From Niabella insulamsoli (GTDB lineage: Bacteria > Bacteroidota > Bacteroidia > Chitinophagales > Chitinophagaceae): DNA of 64,000 nucleotides. The notes under the pieces were generated by a model that was not told the origin of the DNA, made no database searches, and saw only the letters and a list, made by a program, of their open reading frames with translations. This document shows, piece after piece, positions 55,901-63,167 of this stretch. Position 1 is the first letter of the stretch. Every line of letters starts with the position of its first letter. The position numbers and the translations under genes were made by a program. The stretch spans positions 4,154,001 through 4,218,000 of the forward strand of contig NZ_CP190246.1 of NCBI RefSeq assembly GCF_039652435.2. The letters run 5' to 3'.

Positions 55901-56750
55901 CAGGCAGGAATTTGCCATCCCTATTGACAAGCTGGGCGAACAGGACCGTAAGGAGCATCTCCGGAAAATCCTTTACCCCTTCATTTTGCGGCGCACCAAA
56001 GAACAGGTGGCCAAAGATCTTCCCGAAAAACAAGAGATGATTTTGTGGTGTGAAATGGGTGATGAACAACGCCGGATTTATGACGCCTACAGGAATGACT
56101 TCAGGGACAAAATTCTGGGCACAATCGACAACCAGGGCCTGGGCAAATCTCAGCTCACCATTCTGCAGGGCCTGATGAAGCTGCGCCAGATCTGCGACTC
56201 GCCCGCCATCCTGAACGAAGAAGATGTTTTCGAAAATCACTCGATCAAAATAGAAGAACTTGCCCGGGAGATTACTGAAGATATGAGCGACCACAAAGCG
56301 CTGGTGTTTTCACAGTTTCTCGGTATGTTGGGCTTAATTCGACAAAAACTGGACGAACTTGGCGTTAAATATGAATATTTCGACGGCAGCACTTCCGCAC
56401 CGGACAGAGAAAAGGCGATACAGAATTTTCAGAACAACGACGAAGTGCGCGTCTTTCTTATTTCCCTGAAAGCGGGCGGCGTGGGCTTGAACCTTACTGC
56501 AGCCGACTACGTATATATCGTGGACCCGTGGTGGAACCCCGCCGTTGAACAACAGGCGATCGACCGAACACACAGGATCGGGCAAACCAAGAATATTTTC
56601 GCCTACCGGATGATTTGCCGCGATACCATTGAAGATAAAATTCTCAAACTTCAGGAAAAGAAAAAAGCGCTGGCCAAAGACCTTATTTCGGACGAATCAG
56701 GATTTGTGAAGTCGCTGACGAAGGAAGATGTAGAGTATTTATTTAGTTAA
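52989..56750 (+). CDS. SWIM zinc-finger SNF2-family DNA translocase
   Basis: A 1253-residue Swi2/Snf2 ATPase that moves along double-stranded DNA, probably displacing proteins such as RNA polymerase. The N-terminus has a SWIM zinc finger (Cys73, Cys75, Cys83, His85 in LRCTCPYNLGEICKH). A long middle region (100-780) has no clear domain. The motor has Walker A DDMGLGKT (Lys823), DESQ box, SGTPLQN, and the C-terminal lobe SLKAGGVGLNLTAADYVYIVDPWWNPAVEQQAIDRTHRIGQ. The only start is TTG at 52989. Family relatives include RapA-like proteins. Confidence 0.9.
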   Translation: MALPHILKHVYTNGTDEVIRRGKKTHALGFVELIEFDKLTGNLTFRVKDDTYSSFYKVYIQKYSDPKQLALRCTCPYNLGEICKHEVASLFQLQELLDKGQLGDEEVYYDQRHTVVKPRNLDLRSLRALCSSESFNEAEKFLQKKKAKIVSAKDETVKAVLTVHEKEYTVVIRKNAERSFDTSCDYEDTEYPLCLPKVIVFMQLIKQHGADYFDTIRNRDVEKNKLLEAYGYSLADNLKGKFEFVFKDGKPFLRVLDASIKRVNTPGALTPSRSAVQAKPEVAEETDVEVEAPAKSTTRLGLVFNFNKKTFPYFSIDVVEGEAAQDDSSFAGNVELLDISKYIDTSDYSEADVALLNNVRKLQDAELKKYLIRNSPFSELLEGRELEEALNEEQQKLATEYLLPRIKKLLADAIEGALAFLLPSGKKFITQNLQSVDAIDTPVSIEFYIDKEADNFICECLVRTRGMVHGIEENEAETPLIYLYNHQLFSMPDADTVELIKPFKKTGKITISPEAWPQQLNEFILPLSKEYKTDFDPSLLQTLKGADPEVKLFLTERGDYLIFRPMFSYKGHETSSTGKTTMLIPEGGKVLAIHRNKEKEEAFIQRLRNLHSNFIANEDEGTLALKGAEILKENWFFLFVDAMKDMQVPVFGHEALRNFRFNTAKPQTKIFISSNTDWFDAKVDIIFGEQKVSIAEVKRALAAKQQYVQLNDGSLGILPDEWLKKYALLFRVGEGNNNKLKLSQYHKSVIDELFELKNEEELHFELEEKYNRLKDFEQIYEVPPPEHLQPILRPYQIAGFQWLNYLQNINWGGILADDMGLGKTVQALSFLQHYKSNNPEMKALVVCPTTLIYNWENEIKKFAPGITHYIHHGSSRTRSYEEIVKYDITITTYGTLRSDIKLFLNVKFDYLVLDESQAIKNPASKVTRAASLLNAKHRLCMSGTPLQNNTFDIYAQMNFLNPGMLGSIEFFRQEFAIPIDKLGEQDRKEHLRKILYPFILRRTKEQVAKDLPEKQEMILWCEMGDEQRRIYDAYRNDFRDKILGTIDNQGLGKSQLTILQGLMKLRQICDSPAILNEEDVFENHSIKIEELAREITEDMSDHKALVFSQFLGMLGLIRQKLDELGVKYEYFDGSTSAPDREKAIQNFQNNDEVRVFLISLKAGGVGLNLTAADYVYIVDPWWNPAVEQQAIDRTHRIGQTKNIFAYRMICRDTIEDKILKLQEKKKALAKDLISDESGFVKSLTKEDVEYLFS

Positions 56751-56800
56751 TCCGTCATCCTACATTAATTGTAAAAAGCTGGCGGCGGCCCCGAAAATGC

Positions 56801-56823
56801 GCTGCCGCCGGGCTTAAGCGGCA
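56801..56823. repeat. Short intergenic repeat, copy 2, with hairpin
   Basis: Bases 56801-56818 match 8770-8787 at 16 of 18 positions. Here TGCCGC (56803-56808) also pairs with GCGGCA (56818-56823). It lies between the SNF2 stop and the DUF4359-like gene. Confidence 0.35.
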
Positions 56824-56862
56824 AGCTAAACGAGCCGCCGCAGGAAACAAATATTATCAAAT

Positions 56863-57138
56863 ATGAAATTTCGCAGACTGGTTTCGCTGCTCGTCATTGC
56901 AGCCATTCTCATCGCTTTCTTCACCAACCCGAAGGAGGAAGACTTTACCGCCTTTATCCAGCCCAACGTAGCCAGGCTTGCGTCGCCCCCTTTAATCGAG
57001 TATAAAAACAATTTGATTTATTCCAACGCACTGATTACTTATTACAATACCACTTCCGTGGAAGGCAAATTCATAGCGGCGGCCAGCAAAGAAAAATATG
57101 TTGGGCTTTTTGGCAGGTTCTGGAAAATCAATAATTAA
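56863..57138 (+). CDS. Small DUF4359-like exported or membrane protein
   Basis: A 91-residue protein with an N-terminal hydrophobic helix (5-20) and FFTNPKEEDFTAFI directly after it, as in DUF4359 proteins. The C-terminus ends in YVGLFGRFWKINN. Function is unknown. It converges with the TPR anti-sigma-like gene with 15 bases between. GGAAACAAA lies upstream (56842-56850), like part of the FecI-type element, but the rest of that element is absent. Confidence 0.68.
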   Translation: MKFRRLVSLLVIAAILIAFFTNPKEEDFTAFIQPNVARLASPPLIEYKNNLIYSNALITYYNTTSVEGKFIAAASKEKYVGLFGRFWKINN

Positions 57139-57153
57139 AAGGGCGGCTTCACT

Positions 57154-57873
57154 TTATTTTATTTTACGAATCAGTTTTTGCGCCTGCTCATAATATGGCC
57201 CTTCGTGGCCGACCTGGCGCGCATAGGTAAGCGCCTGTTGATGCTTTTTTAAATGGAAGGCCGAAAGCGCCGCAAAAAAAGCTGCATCTTCCTTGAAAGC
57301 TGAAACGCCCTTTGTCAGCCCGTCTAAAACCGGCAGGGCAATTTCATACTTTTCCAATTTAACCAGACAAACCGCATAGAAAAACTGGGCTGTGGCGTCG
57401 CCGGGACGAGATTCAGCCTCCTGCTTCAAAAGCGGTAACGCCGCCTCATATTGTTCCTGATTAAACAACTGAGCGCCCTTATGCGACTTATCGCTTTCTC
57501 CACGCACAATGGCCTGTGGCATTTCGGGTACTGCATAATCGCCCACACCCGCCGGCAATGAGAAATAAATAATAGCCGCTGCTGCGACCGCGCCAGCCGC
57601 GACGAAGTATTTTTTCAAAGAAATAACACGGCCACGAATTTTTTTGTCCTCCTTATTAAAATATCGTTTTGTCAAAGGGTTTAACGATTCGCGCAAAGCC
57701 GCCACATCGGCCAGCTCGGCAAAGTGTTCTTTTAACTTACTATCAGCATTCATCCAATCTTCGTAGTCGCGCCGAAGCTCGCTGTCGAAGTGCAGGCGTT
57801 GCTCAAACGCAGCCTTTTCGGCCGCATTCATCCAGCCCTCTACATATGCTTCTATGGTTTCAAAGTTGTTCAT
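57154..57873 (-). CDS. Membrane TPR protein with anti-sigma-like layout
   Basis: A 239-residue single-pass protein paired with the ECF sigma gene upstream by a 4-base ATGA overlap. Residues 1-85 are cytoplasmic, helical and acidic, with the pattern IEAYVEGWMNAAEKAAFEQRL seen in Bacteroidota anti-sigma N-termini. A helix spans about 88-106. The periplasmic part (130-225) is TPR-like (GAQLFNQEQYEAALPLLKQEAESRPGDATAQFFYAVCL). I infer that it binds the sigma factor at the membrane and receives a signal outside. Direct proof is lacking. Confidence 0.72.
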   Translation of the reverse strand: MNNFETIEAYVEGWMNAAEKAAFEQRLHFDSELRRDYEDWMNADSKLKEHFAELADVAALRESLNPLTKRYFNKEDKKIRGRVISLKKYFVAAGAVAAAAIIYFSLPAGVGDYAVPEMPQAIVRGESDKSHKGAQLFNQEQYEAALPLLKQEAESRPGDATAQFFYAVCLVKLEKYEIALPVLDGLTKGVSAFKEDAAFFAALSAFHLKKHQQALTYARQVGHEGPYYEQAQKLIRKIK

Positions 57874-58472
57874 ACAAGCCGCGATTTTTTATTTCTTACA
57901 AGCGCAATAAGTTCTGCCATACAAACTGATTTCTTTTTTCTCAAATAGGCATAGCTTACGCCCATTTGAGCAGCCAGCTGCTGCTGCGATTTTTCAGTAT
58001 AGCTGGCAACAATGATTTCCCGGCATCGCTCACTGATTTTTTGAAGCATCTCCACCACCAGTTGTTCATCCTCAAAAGTTGCCATCAGTGCCTCAGCCGC
58101 ACTATCATCCGCTGTAGAAGCATATCCTTCATCAATAGGTTTTGTTACCCCCCTCCTTTTGCTTTTTTCAACAACATTGATCCATCGGCGCTTACAAATC
58201 AACAGCAAAAAGGCCTCCAGCGGACAAGTGAGTACAAAATTGTCATTTTTTGCAAGTTTGTAAAGATCAATAACGGCTTCCTGAAAAATATCTCCGGCTT
58301 CGTCAATATCAGCGCCCTTGGAAAGTAAATAGGTTTTGATTCCAGGTGAAAATTTTTGATAGATCTCTGTTATTTTCTGAGAATCGTGGCTTTTTAAGGA
58401 GATGATATAATGCTGATCGCTATGCAAATAGATTGATTTATAAGCAGCTAATGTAATAATATTTTGATACAT
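57870..58472 (-). CDS. ECF RNA polymerase sigma factor linked to the CHAT locus
   Basis: A 200-residue ECF sigma factor. Region 2 is YQKFSPGIKTYLLSKGADIDEAGDIFQEAVIDLYK and the following LEAFLLLICKRRWIN. Region 4 helix-turn-helix is EKSQQQLAAQMGVSYAYLRKKKSVCMAEL. The N-terminus before about residue 30 is poorly conserved and the true start could be the in-frame TTG near residue 19. It is divergent from the PKD/CHAT operon, with start codons close together. No housekeeping promoter was found for it. Its likely promoter motif is described at 58484, 63101 and 58151. Confidence 0.9.
   Translation of the reverse strand: MYQNIITLAAYKSIYLHSDQHYIISLKSHDSQKITEIYQKFSPGIKTYLLSKGADIDEAGDIFQEAVIDLYKLAKNDNFVLTCPLEAFLLLICKRRWINVVEKSKRRGVTKPIDEGYASTADDSAAEALMATFEDEQLVVEMLQKISERCREIIVASYTEKSQQQLAAQMGVSYAYLRKKKSVCMAELIALVRNKKSRLV
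58121..58151 (-). promoter_or_regulatory. CHAT-locus sigma promoter motif, copy C (minus strand, inside the sigma gene)
   Basis: The minus strand reads GGGGTAACAA (58151 to 58142), 15 bases, then GATATG (58126 to 58121). It could drive the anti-sigma-like gene, which starts at 57873. It lies in coding DNA for RGVTKP, so chance cannot be excluded. Confidence 0.45.
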
Positions 58473-58483
58473 TTAAGGAGCGT

Positions 58484-58514
58484 GGGGTAACAAACGCCTG
58501 CCACCATTGATATA
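58484..58514 (+). promoter_or_regulatory. CHAT-locus sigma promoter motif, copy A
   Basis: GGGGTAACAA (58484-58493), 15 bases, then GATATA (58509-58514), inside the palindrome TTGATATATCAA (58507-58518). As an ECF-type -35/-10 pair it would start transcription near 58520, just before the GTG at 58531. Confidence 0.7.
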
Positions 58515-58530
58515 TCAAAAAATCGCTGAT

Positions 58531-60486
58531 GTGAAATACGTTACCACTATTTATTGCCTTTTTGTTTTCTATATAAATGCTTTTGCGCAGCATGCTGACA
58601 GCGCTATTGTGGCAACGCCGGATAGCAGCAAAGCATTTTCCTTCTCCATAAAACTGCCGGCGCTTACCCAAATTCCGGGAGCGCCGGAGCCATTTTATAC
58701 TTATTTGTGGGATTTTGGAGATGGCCATTTTAGTATGTCGGAAAAACCCGAACATATTTATGCCAAGGCCGACACTTATGATGTGTATCTCTACGCCGTA
58801 AATAACTACGACGATGGAAAAAAACCGCAACGCAAGAAACAAAAAGTAAACGTTTCCAAAAACCAGGCGGGCGCAGCTACAGCGTCTGTCGCAGAAGAAA
58901 ATTTTTTCAAAGCCAATGATATGTTTGAGCTCAAATATAACAGCATGGCGAAACCCAATGACACCATGGTGCTGATCGCCGGATGGAAAAATACCGATTT
59001 GCAACCAACCGAAGGCACGTTGTACCTGATGTTGAACGAAAAGCAATTCGAACAAACCTGCTTCGACACTTCCGGTTTCAGAGCTTATGGTAATGCGGCC
59101 GGCCTGACAGCGCTCAGCGGCGCTGATAAAATTCCACCGTTGCAGTCTTCGTTGCTTATTACGGAAAGCGGCAGCCCGGCTTCTAATTTTCCAACAGTTC
59201 TAAGTGCGGCCGAAGGAAGCGCGGCGCTGTCCACAACCTTGGCGCTTTATAAAAACGTTTATGCCAGCAGGCTGGAAAGCGCGCCCACGGGCGAGGCAAA
59301 ATTTTCGTTCCTGCAATTGCACGTCACGCCTGAAATGATCAAGGACACCAATGCCACGCTAACCATTACGGGCGTATATGTTCCTGATCGCGGCAAACCC
59401 GTGATGCACAAGCTCAGCGTGCCTGTTGTCAATTCCCACGATCCGAATAAAATGAATATTAAAGGCGGCCGTATCGGCTATCGGTTTTTAAAAAAATACA
59501 AACCGCTGGATTATAAAATCAGGTTCCAAAACAATGGCAAAGGCCCGGCCAGAAAAATCGCATTAGATATAACAATGGCGCCGGTGTTGGATCCGCAGTC
59601 TATAAAAGTAAAAGACATGCACCCATTTTGTCCTCCGTGTGACAGCGCGGCCATCGAAAAAAGAGGTTGCTGGGAACTTTTAAAGAACGACAGCGGCGCC
59701 TTATTTACCTTTCATGGTATTTATCTAAAAGGCACGCATCAGAAAGGAGTGGAAGACCTGGACAGCACGAAAGGATTTATGGAGTTTGAAATCGTTACAA
59801 AGAAAAAGCTGGAAAAAAAACCTTTTAAATCACGCACCGCTATTTATTTTGATAAGAATGAGCCTGTCATCACCAACTATGCGACCGGCCGTTTTAAAAA
59901 AAGCCTGTCATCCATTATTATGGCAGGTTATGAAAAAGCGTTTGGTGATAACCGTATCTCGAGCGATGGCCTTGTTACCGGCTTTGGCGTGGCGCCGCTT
60001 GCGCCCTATTTACCTTACTGGCAGGCAGAATTTTACTATAAAGCAGGGATCACAACACAGGTAGTAAATACTTCTTTTGATCGGGTGGGCACCATCTTTA
60101 TTGATTCTTTAAAAAGAAATTTCGAATACAACAGGTTCGATTCCATGCAGGAAAATAACATCAGCCAGTTAAAACTCATCCCTATTCAATTGCGCCATAA
60201 TATCAACAATTTTATTTCGGTTGGCGTGGGCGCAGTGGTTACGGCCGATATAAGCGGAAGCATACAAACCAGAAAAAGCTATCAGCTTTTATCGCCGAAT
60301 GGCGTTAACCTGCCTTATACGGTAGCGGACAAGCAAACGCTGAAAAGTTTTTCCAACTGGAAGGCAAGGCCTTTTTTTGACTTACAAATCGGGAAAGTGA
60401 AACTGGGGCCGCATTTGGGGCTTAGATATTATTACAATGGCAAAAACAAAAGCTTTGGTTACTTTTATGCTGGATGGCGATTGTAA
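58531..60486 (+). CDS. PKD-domain envelope protein with C-terminal barrel-like region
   Basis: A 651-residue exported protein. GTG at 58531 gives the signal MKYVTTIYCLFVFYINAFAQ; the in-frame TTG at 58507 would lie in the predicted -10 element and is rejected. Residues about 40-110 form a PKD domain (YLWDFGDGHFSMSEKPEHIYAKADTYDVYLYAVN). The middle has an Ig-like, DUF11-like part (DYKIRFQNNGKGPARKIALDITMAP). The last 180 residues alternate in hydrophobicity and end LGLRYYYNGKNKSFGYFYAGWRL, as in an outer-membrane barrel. It overlaps the CHAT gene by 13 bases. It may be the surface sensor of the system. Confidence 0.8.
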   Translation: MKYVTTIYCLFVFYINAFAQHADSAIVATPDSSKAFSFSIKLPALTQIPGAPEPFYTYLWDFGDGHFSMSEKPEHIYAKADTYDVYLYAVNNYDDGKKPQRKKQKVNVSKNQAGAATASVAEENFFKANDMFELKYNSMAKPNDTMVLIAGWKNTDLQPTEGTLYLMLNEKQFEQTCFDTSGFRAYGNAAGLTALSGADKIPPLQSSLLITESGSPASNFPTVLSAAEGSAALSTTLALYKNVYASRLESAPTGEAKFSFLQLHVTPEMIKDTNATLTITGVYVPDRGKPVMHKLSVPVVNSHDPNKMNIKGGRIGYRFLKKYKPLDYKIRFQNNGKGPARKIALDITMAPVLDPQSIKVKDMHPFCPPCDSAAIEKRGCWELLKNDSGALFTFHGIYLKGTHQKGVEDLDSTKGFMEFEIVTKKKLEKKPFKSRTAIYFDKNEPVITNYATGRFKKSLSSIIMAGYEKAFGDNRISSDGLVTGFGVAPLAPYLPYWQAEFYYKAGITTQVVNTSFDRVGTIFIDSLKRNFEYNRFDSMQENNISQLKLIPIQLRHNINNFISVGVGAVVTADISGSIQTRKSYQLLSPNGVNLPYTVADKQTLKSFSNWKARPFFDLQIGKVKLGPHLGLRYYYNGKNKSFGYFYAGWRL

Positions 60487-63095
60487 CAAAGCATGTAAAA
60501 ATATTCAGCAGCCTTGGCCTTCTTGTGTGTTGCGCGCTGGCCATGTTATGCATCAAAGCGGCGCGGCAACCTGTTGTTGCAAAAGAAACTTTTCCTACCG
60601 AACAAACGGACAGCCTGCTTGACTATCTGAATTTACTTTTCGACAAAACCGATGAGCATCCACAACTTTCGAGCCGAGCCGATTCGCTGCTGGCAACAAT
60701 TTGGCGGGCGCCGCAAACGGCGGATGAAACGCTGGCCTACTATCAGCTTATTACTAATATCGCCTATCATCTTTTGCAACGAGGTTTTATCAAAGCATCC
60801 TCAAAATGGTATGAAGCGGCTTTTAAGTTTTATCATCAGCACCAGCACAGCACAGCGCTGGCTGCTGAAATGAACATTGAAGAATATGTATGCAAGCCGC
60901 TTGGAAATAACTACACCCGCATCGGCGACTTCAGTAAGGCGATTGTCATGCAAGAATTCGCTATTTCTTCCGCAGAAAAAAACGGGAAACAATCAATGCT
61001 GGCATCCCTTTATGCCAACCTCGCAACTACTTATTTCTACATGCAGGAGTATATGTTAGTCCAACAGATTACCAGCAAGGCGCTTCACTCCATTACGGAA
61101 TCAAACGAGAGCGCCGTTTTGCTTTTATACAATCTTAAAACGGACGCTTATCTTGAATTGGGGAAAATGGACAGCGCTGCCTATTGGAATGAAAAAGCAC
61201 TGGCCTACCAGCTGCCGTCGGTTGAGCATACCAACTGGAGCGTAAACTCGCTTATTAACAGGTCGCGCATTCTGAATGAAACGCAGCAATACCGCGCTGC
61301 CATTGGCTATTTGCAGCAGGCCTGGGACCTATCCTGGAGCTTAAACGTAAAAGAGAAGGCGAAGCTTTCTAACGAAATCGGAATCACTTGGGCCAACCTC
61401 AATAAACCCGCAGACGCCAAAATTTGGTTTAAACAAACTTTACATTTTTTTCGGCTCGATTCGCTAAACCTCTATCCGGATTTTAACGTCACTACAGCCA
61501 TGTTTGGAATGGCCAAATGCTACGACGCCGGCCTTCAATCCGACAGCGCTTCCTATTGGAGCACGCAGGCCGTTCTAAATGATTATTACAGCCAGCAGTT
61601 GATTGACACCTGGCTATACAGCCAAAGTAGTATTTATAGCAACCAAAAACTCACGGAAGCGGCGATCGCCTGGCATCATGAGCATTATAAAAAATCTCAA
61701 TCATCGTCTTTCTTATTCAAAGCGCTATGGCTGGCCGAACTGTCGAAAGGCCGCGTGTTGATGTATGAACAACAGCGCACAAAAAACTGGCAGCAACATC
61801 CGACACCGGCTGACGCCGGGTTTCAAGAATTAAGAAATAATTATTTGCTGTTAGCACAGGCGCCAACCGAAAAGGACCGGCTCCTTATCCGGGAAAGCAT
61901 CCGCCAGCTCCAGTTCGAACTAAGCCTTTCCGAAAACACATTCGAGAAGCAATTGACAGCGCCTTCTTATCAAAATTTTTTGAACTGGATGCAAACAGCG
62001 AGAAAGGCGAGCAACATCCTAAGCCATTATGCCACCGACAGCGCCATGTATATTGTGGAAATTACGCGGGACCAGGTTTATCAATCAATAGACACCGCGG
62101 ATGCCGGGTTTGAAATGCTGGACTCTTTTATAAATGAATTTTATAATAGCCCGCAGGCGTTTAATAACGATCCGGGCGCGTACTATAAAAAATCCAACCG
62201 CCTGCTGCAAAAATTTGTCCCGCATCTGGCGCAGGGGCCCGCACCCTATATCATAGCGCCCTCCGGGTTGTTGCATAAGCTGCCGTTTGAAGCGCTTTGT
62301 ACAGAGCCCGGTCAACCGGCCTTCCTGGGAGTCCGCCACAGTATCAGCTACCAGTTTTCCTTGTTACAATTGATTGAACCCGCCAGGCCGGTTGAGGCTC
62401 CGGTTGTTATTTTCAATTTTGAAAAGGAGCACCTTGGCTTTCCAGCCTTACCGCATGCAAAGGAAGAGGTCGCTTATTTGCAGCGCTCCTTTAACACAAA
62501 AACCTACGATGCCAGCCAGACAACGGATAGCATTTTCTTTGGCGCGCTTCGCAGCAATAAAATTGTTCACCTGGCCACGCACGCTGTCGCCGGCGATGCT
62601 TCGTCGCAGCCGTTTATTTTATTCAAAGAAAAAATATACCTGGGGCAGCTACAACATAATAGCGCAATGTGTCCGCTGGTTGTATTGGCCGCCTGCGAAA
62701 CGGGCAAAGGTTTGTCTGTGCAAAACGAGGGGTTGCTGAGTTTGGGCAGAGCCTTTATCAGCAAAGGCGCGGAGGGCGTTTTAGCCACGCGCTGGCAGGT
62801 CGACGACGAAGCTGCGGCGCAAATCATAACCGGTTTTTATCAAGAGCTCCGGAACTCCGAAACACCCGCAGCAGCCTTGCAAAAAGCCCGGGCTGCCTAT
62901 CTGCAAAAACATAAGGCCGCCGCCGCTCAAAACCCATGGCTCTGGGCAGCTTTTTACTACCAGGGTAAAAACCAGGTTATTCACATCCAAACAGCAGCTG
63001 CTGCTTATTTGCCCGTCGCAGGCACCGCACTCCTTCTCCTCATCATCCTGCTGATAGTAATCCAAATAATTTCAAAAAGAAGAAAAAATCTTTAG
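60474..63095 (+). CDS. TPR-CHAT caspase-like protease, membrane anchored
   Basis: An 873-residue protein. A hydrophobic N-terminal helix (about 11-31) is followed by TPR repeats over about 80-430 and a CHAT peptidase domain (about 585-830). The catalytic dyad is visible: His703 in IVHLATHA and Cys741 in VVLAACETGKG, with EGVLATRWQVDDEAAA after it. A C-terminal helix (about 845-866) ends in the basic tail SKRRKNL. The likely topology puts TPR and CHAT in the periplasm. The start overlaps the PKD gene by 13 bases, implying translational coupling. The substrate is not known; the anti-sigma-like TPR protein is the best local candidate. Confidence 0.88.
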   Translation: MAIVTKHVKIFSSLGLLVCCALAMLCIKAARQPVVAKETFPTEQTDSLLDYLNLLFDKTDEHPQLSSRADSLLATIWRAPQTADETLAYYQLITNIAYHLLQRGFIKASSKWYEAAFKFYHQHQHSTALAAEMNIEEYVCKPLGNNYTRIGDFSKAIVMQEFAISSAEKNGKQSMLASLYANLATTYFYMQEYMLVQQITSKALHSITESNESAVLLLYNLKTDAYLELGKMDSAAYWNEKALAYQLPSVEHTNWSVNSLINRSRILNETQQYRAAIGYLQQAWDLSWSLNVKEKAKLSNEIGITWANLNKPADAKIWFKQTLHFFRLDSLNLYPDFNVTTAMFGMAKCYDAGLQSDSASYWSTQAVLNDYYSQQLIDTWLYSQSSIYSNQKLTEAAIAWHHEHYKKSQSSSFLFKALWLAELSKGRVLMYEQQRTKNWQQHPTPADAGFQELRNNYLLLAQAPTEKDRLLIRESIRQLQFELSLSENTFEKQLTAPSYQNFLNWMQTARKASNILSHYATDSAMYIVEITRDQVYQSIDTADAGFEMLDSFINEFYNSPQAFNNDPGAYYKKSNRLLQKFVPHLAQGPAPYIIAPSGLLHKLPFEALCTEPGQPAFLGVRHSISYQFSLLQLIEPARPVEAPVVIFNFEKEHLGFPALPHAKEEVAYLQRSFNTKTYDASQTTDSIFFGALRSNKIVHLATHAVAGDASSQPFILFKEKIYLGQLQHNSAMCPLVVLAACETGKGLSVQNEGLLSLGRAFISKGAEGVLATRWQVDDEAAAQIITGFYQELRNSETPAAALQKARAAYLQKHKAAAAQNPWLWAAFYYQGKNQVIHIQTAAAAYLPVAGTALLLLIILLIVIQIISKRRKNL

Positions 63096-63100
63096 CACGG

Positions 63101-63131
63101 GGGGTAACAATTGTTTTGCTCGTTGGATATA
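63101..63131 (+). promoter_or_regulatory. CHAT-locus sigma promoter motif, copy B
   Basis: GGGGTAACAA (63101-63110), 15 bases, then GATATA (63126-63131), flanked by the arms GTTGG/CCAAC. It lies 36 bases before the lipoprotein ATG and 5 bases after the CHAT stop codon. Confidence 0.7.
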
Positions 63132-63167
63132 CCAACAAACAATGTCAAACAATTTAAAACTCCAGTT

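Noticed and set aside
56842..56850. GGAAACAAA as a third copy of the FecI-type element
   Set aside because: Only nine bases match. The CCATCA part and the TTCGCAC block are missing.
58507..58530. TTG start for the PKD protein
   Set aside because: It lies inside the predicted -10 element and adds residues in front of a complete signal peptide that starts at GTG 58531.
58540..58547. Minus-strand GTGGTAAC as a promoter for the CHAT-locus sigma gene
   Set aside because: It resembles the GGGGTAAC motif, but the next GATAT on that strand is 21 rather than 15 bases away, and the site lies within the PKD signal-peptide coding sequence.
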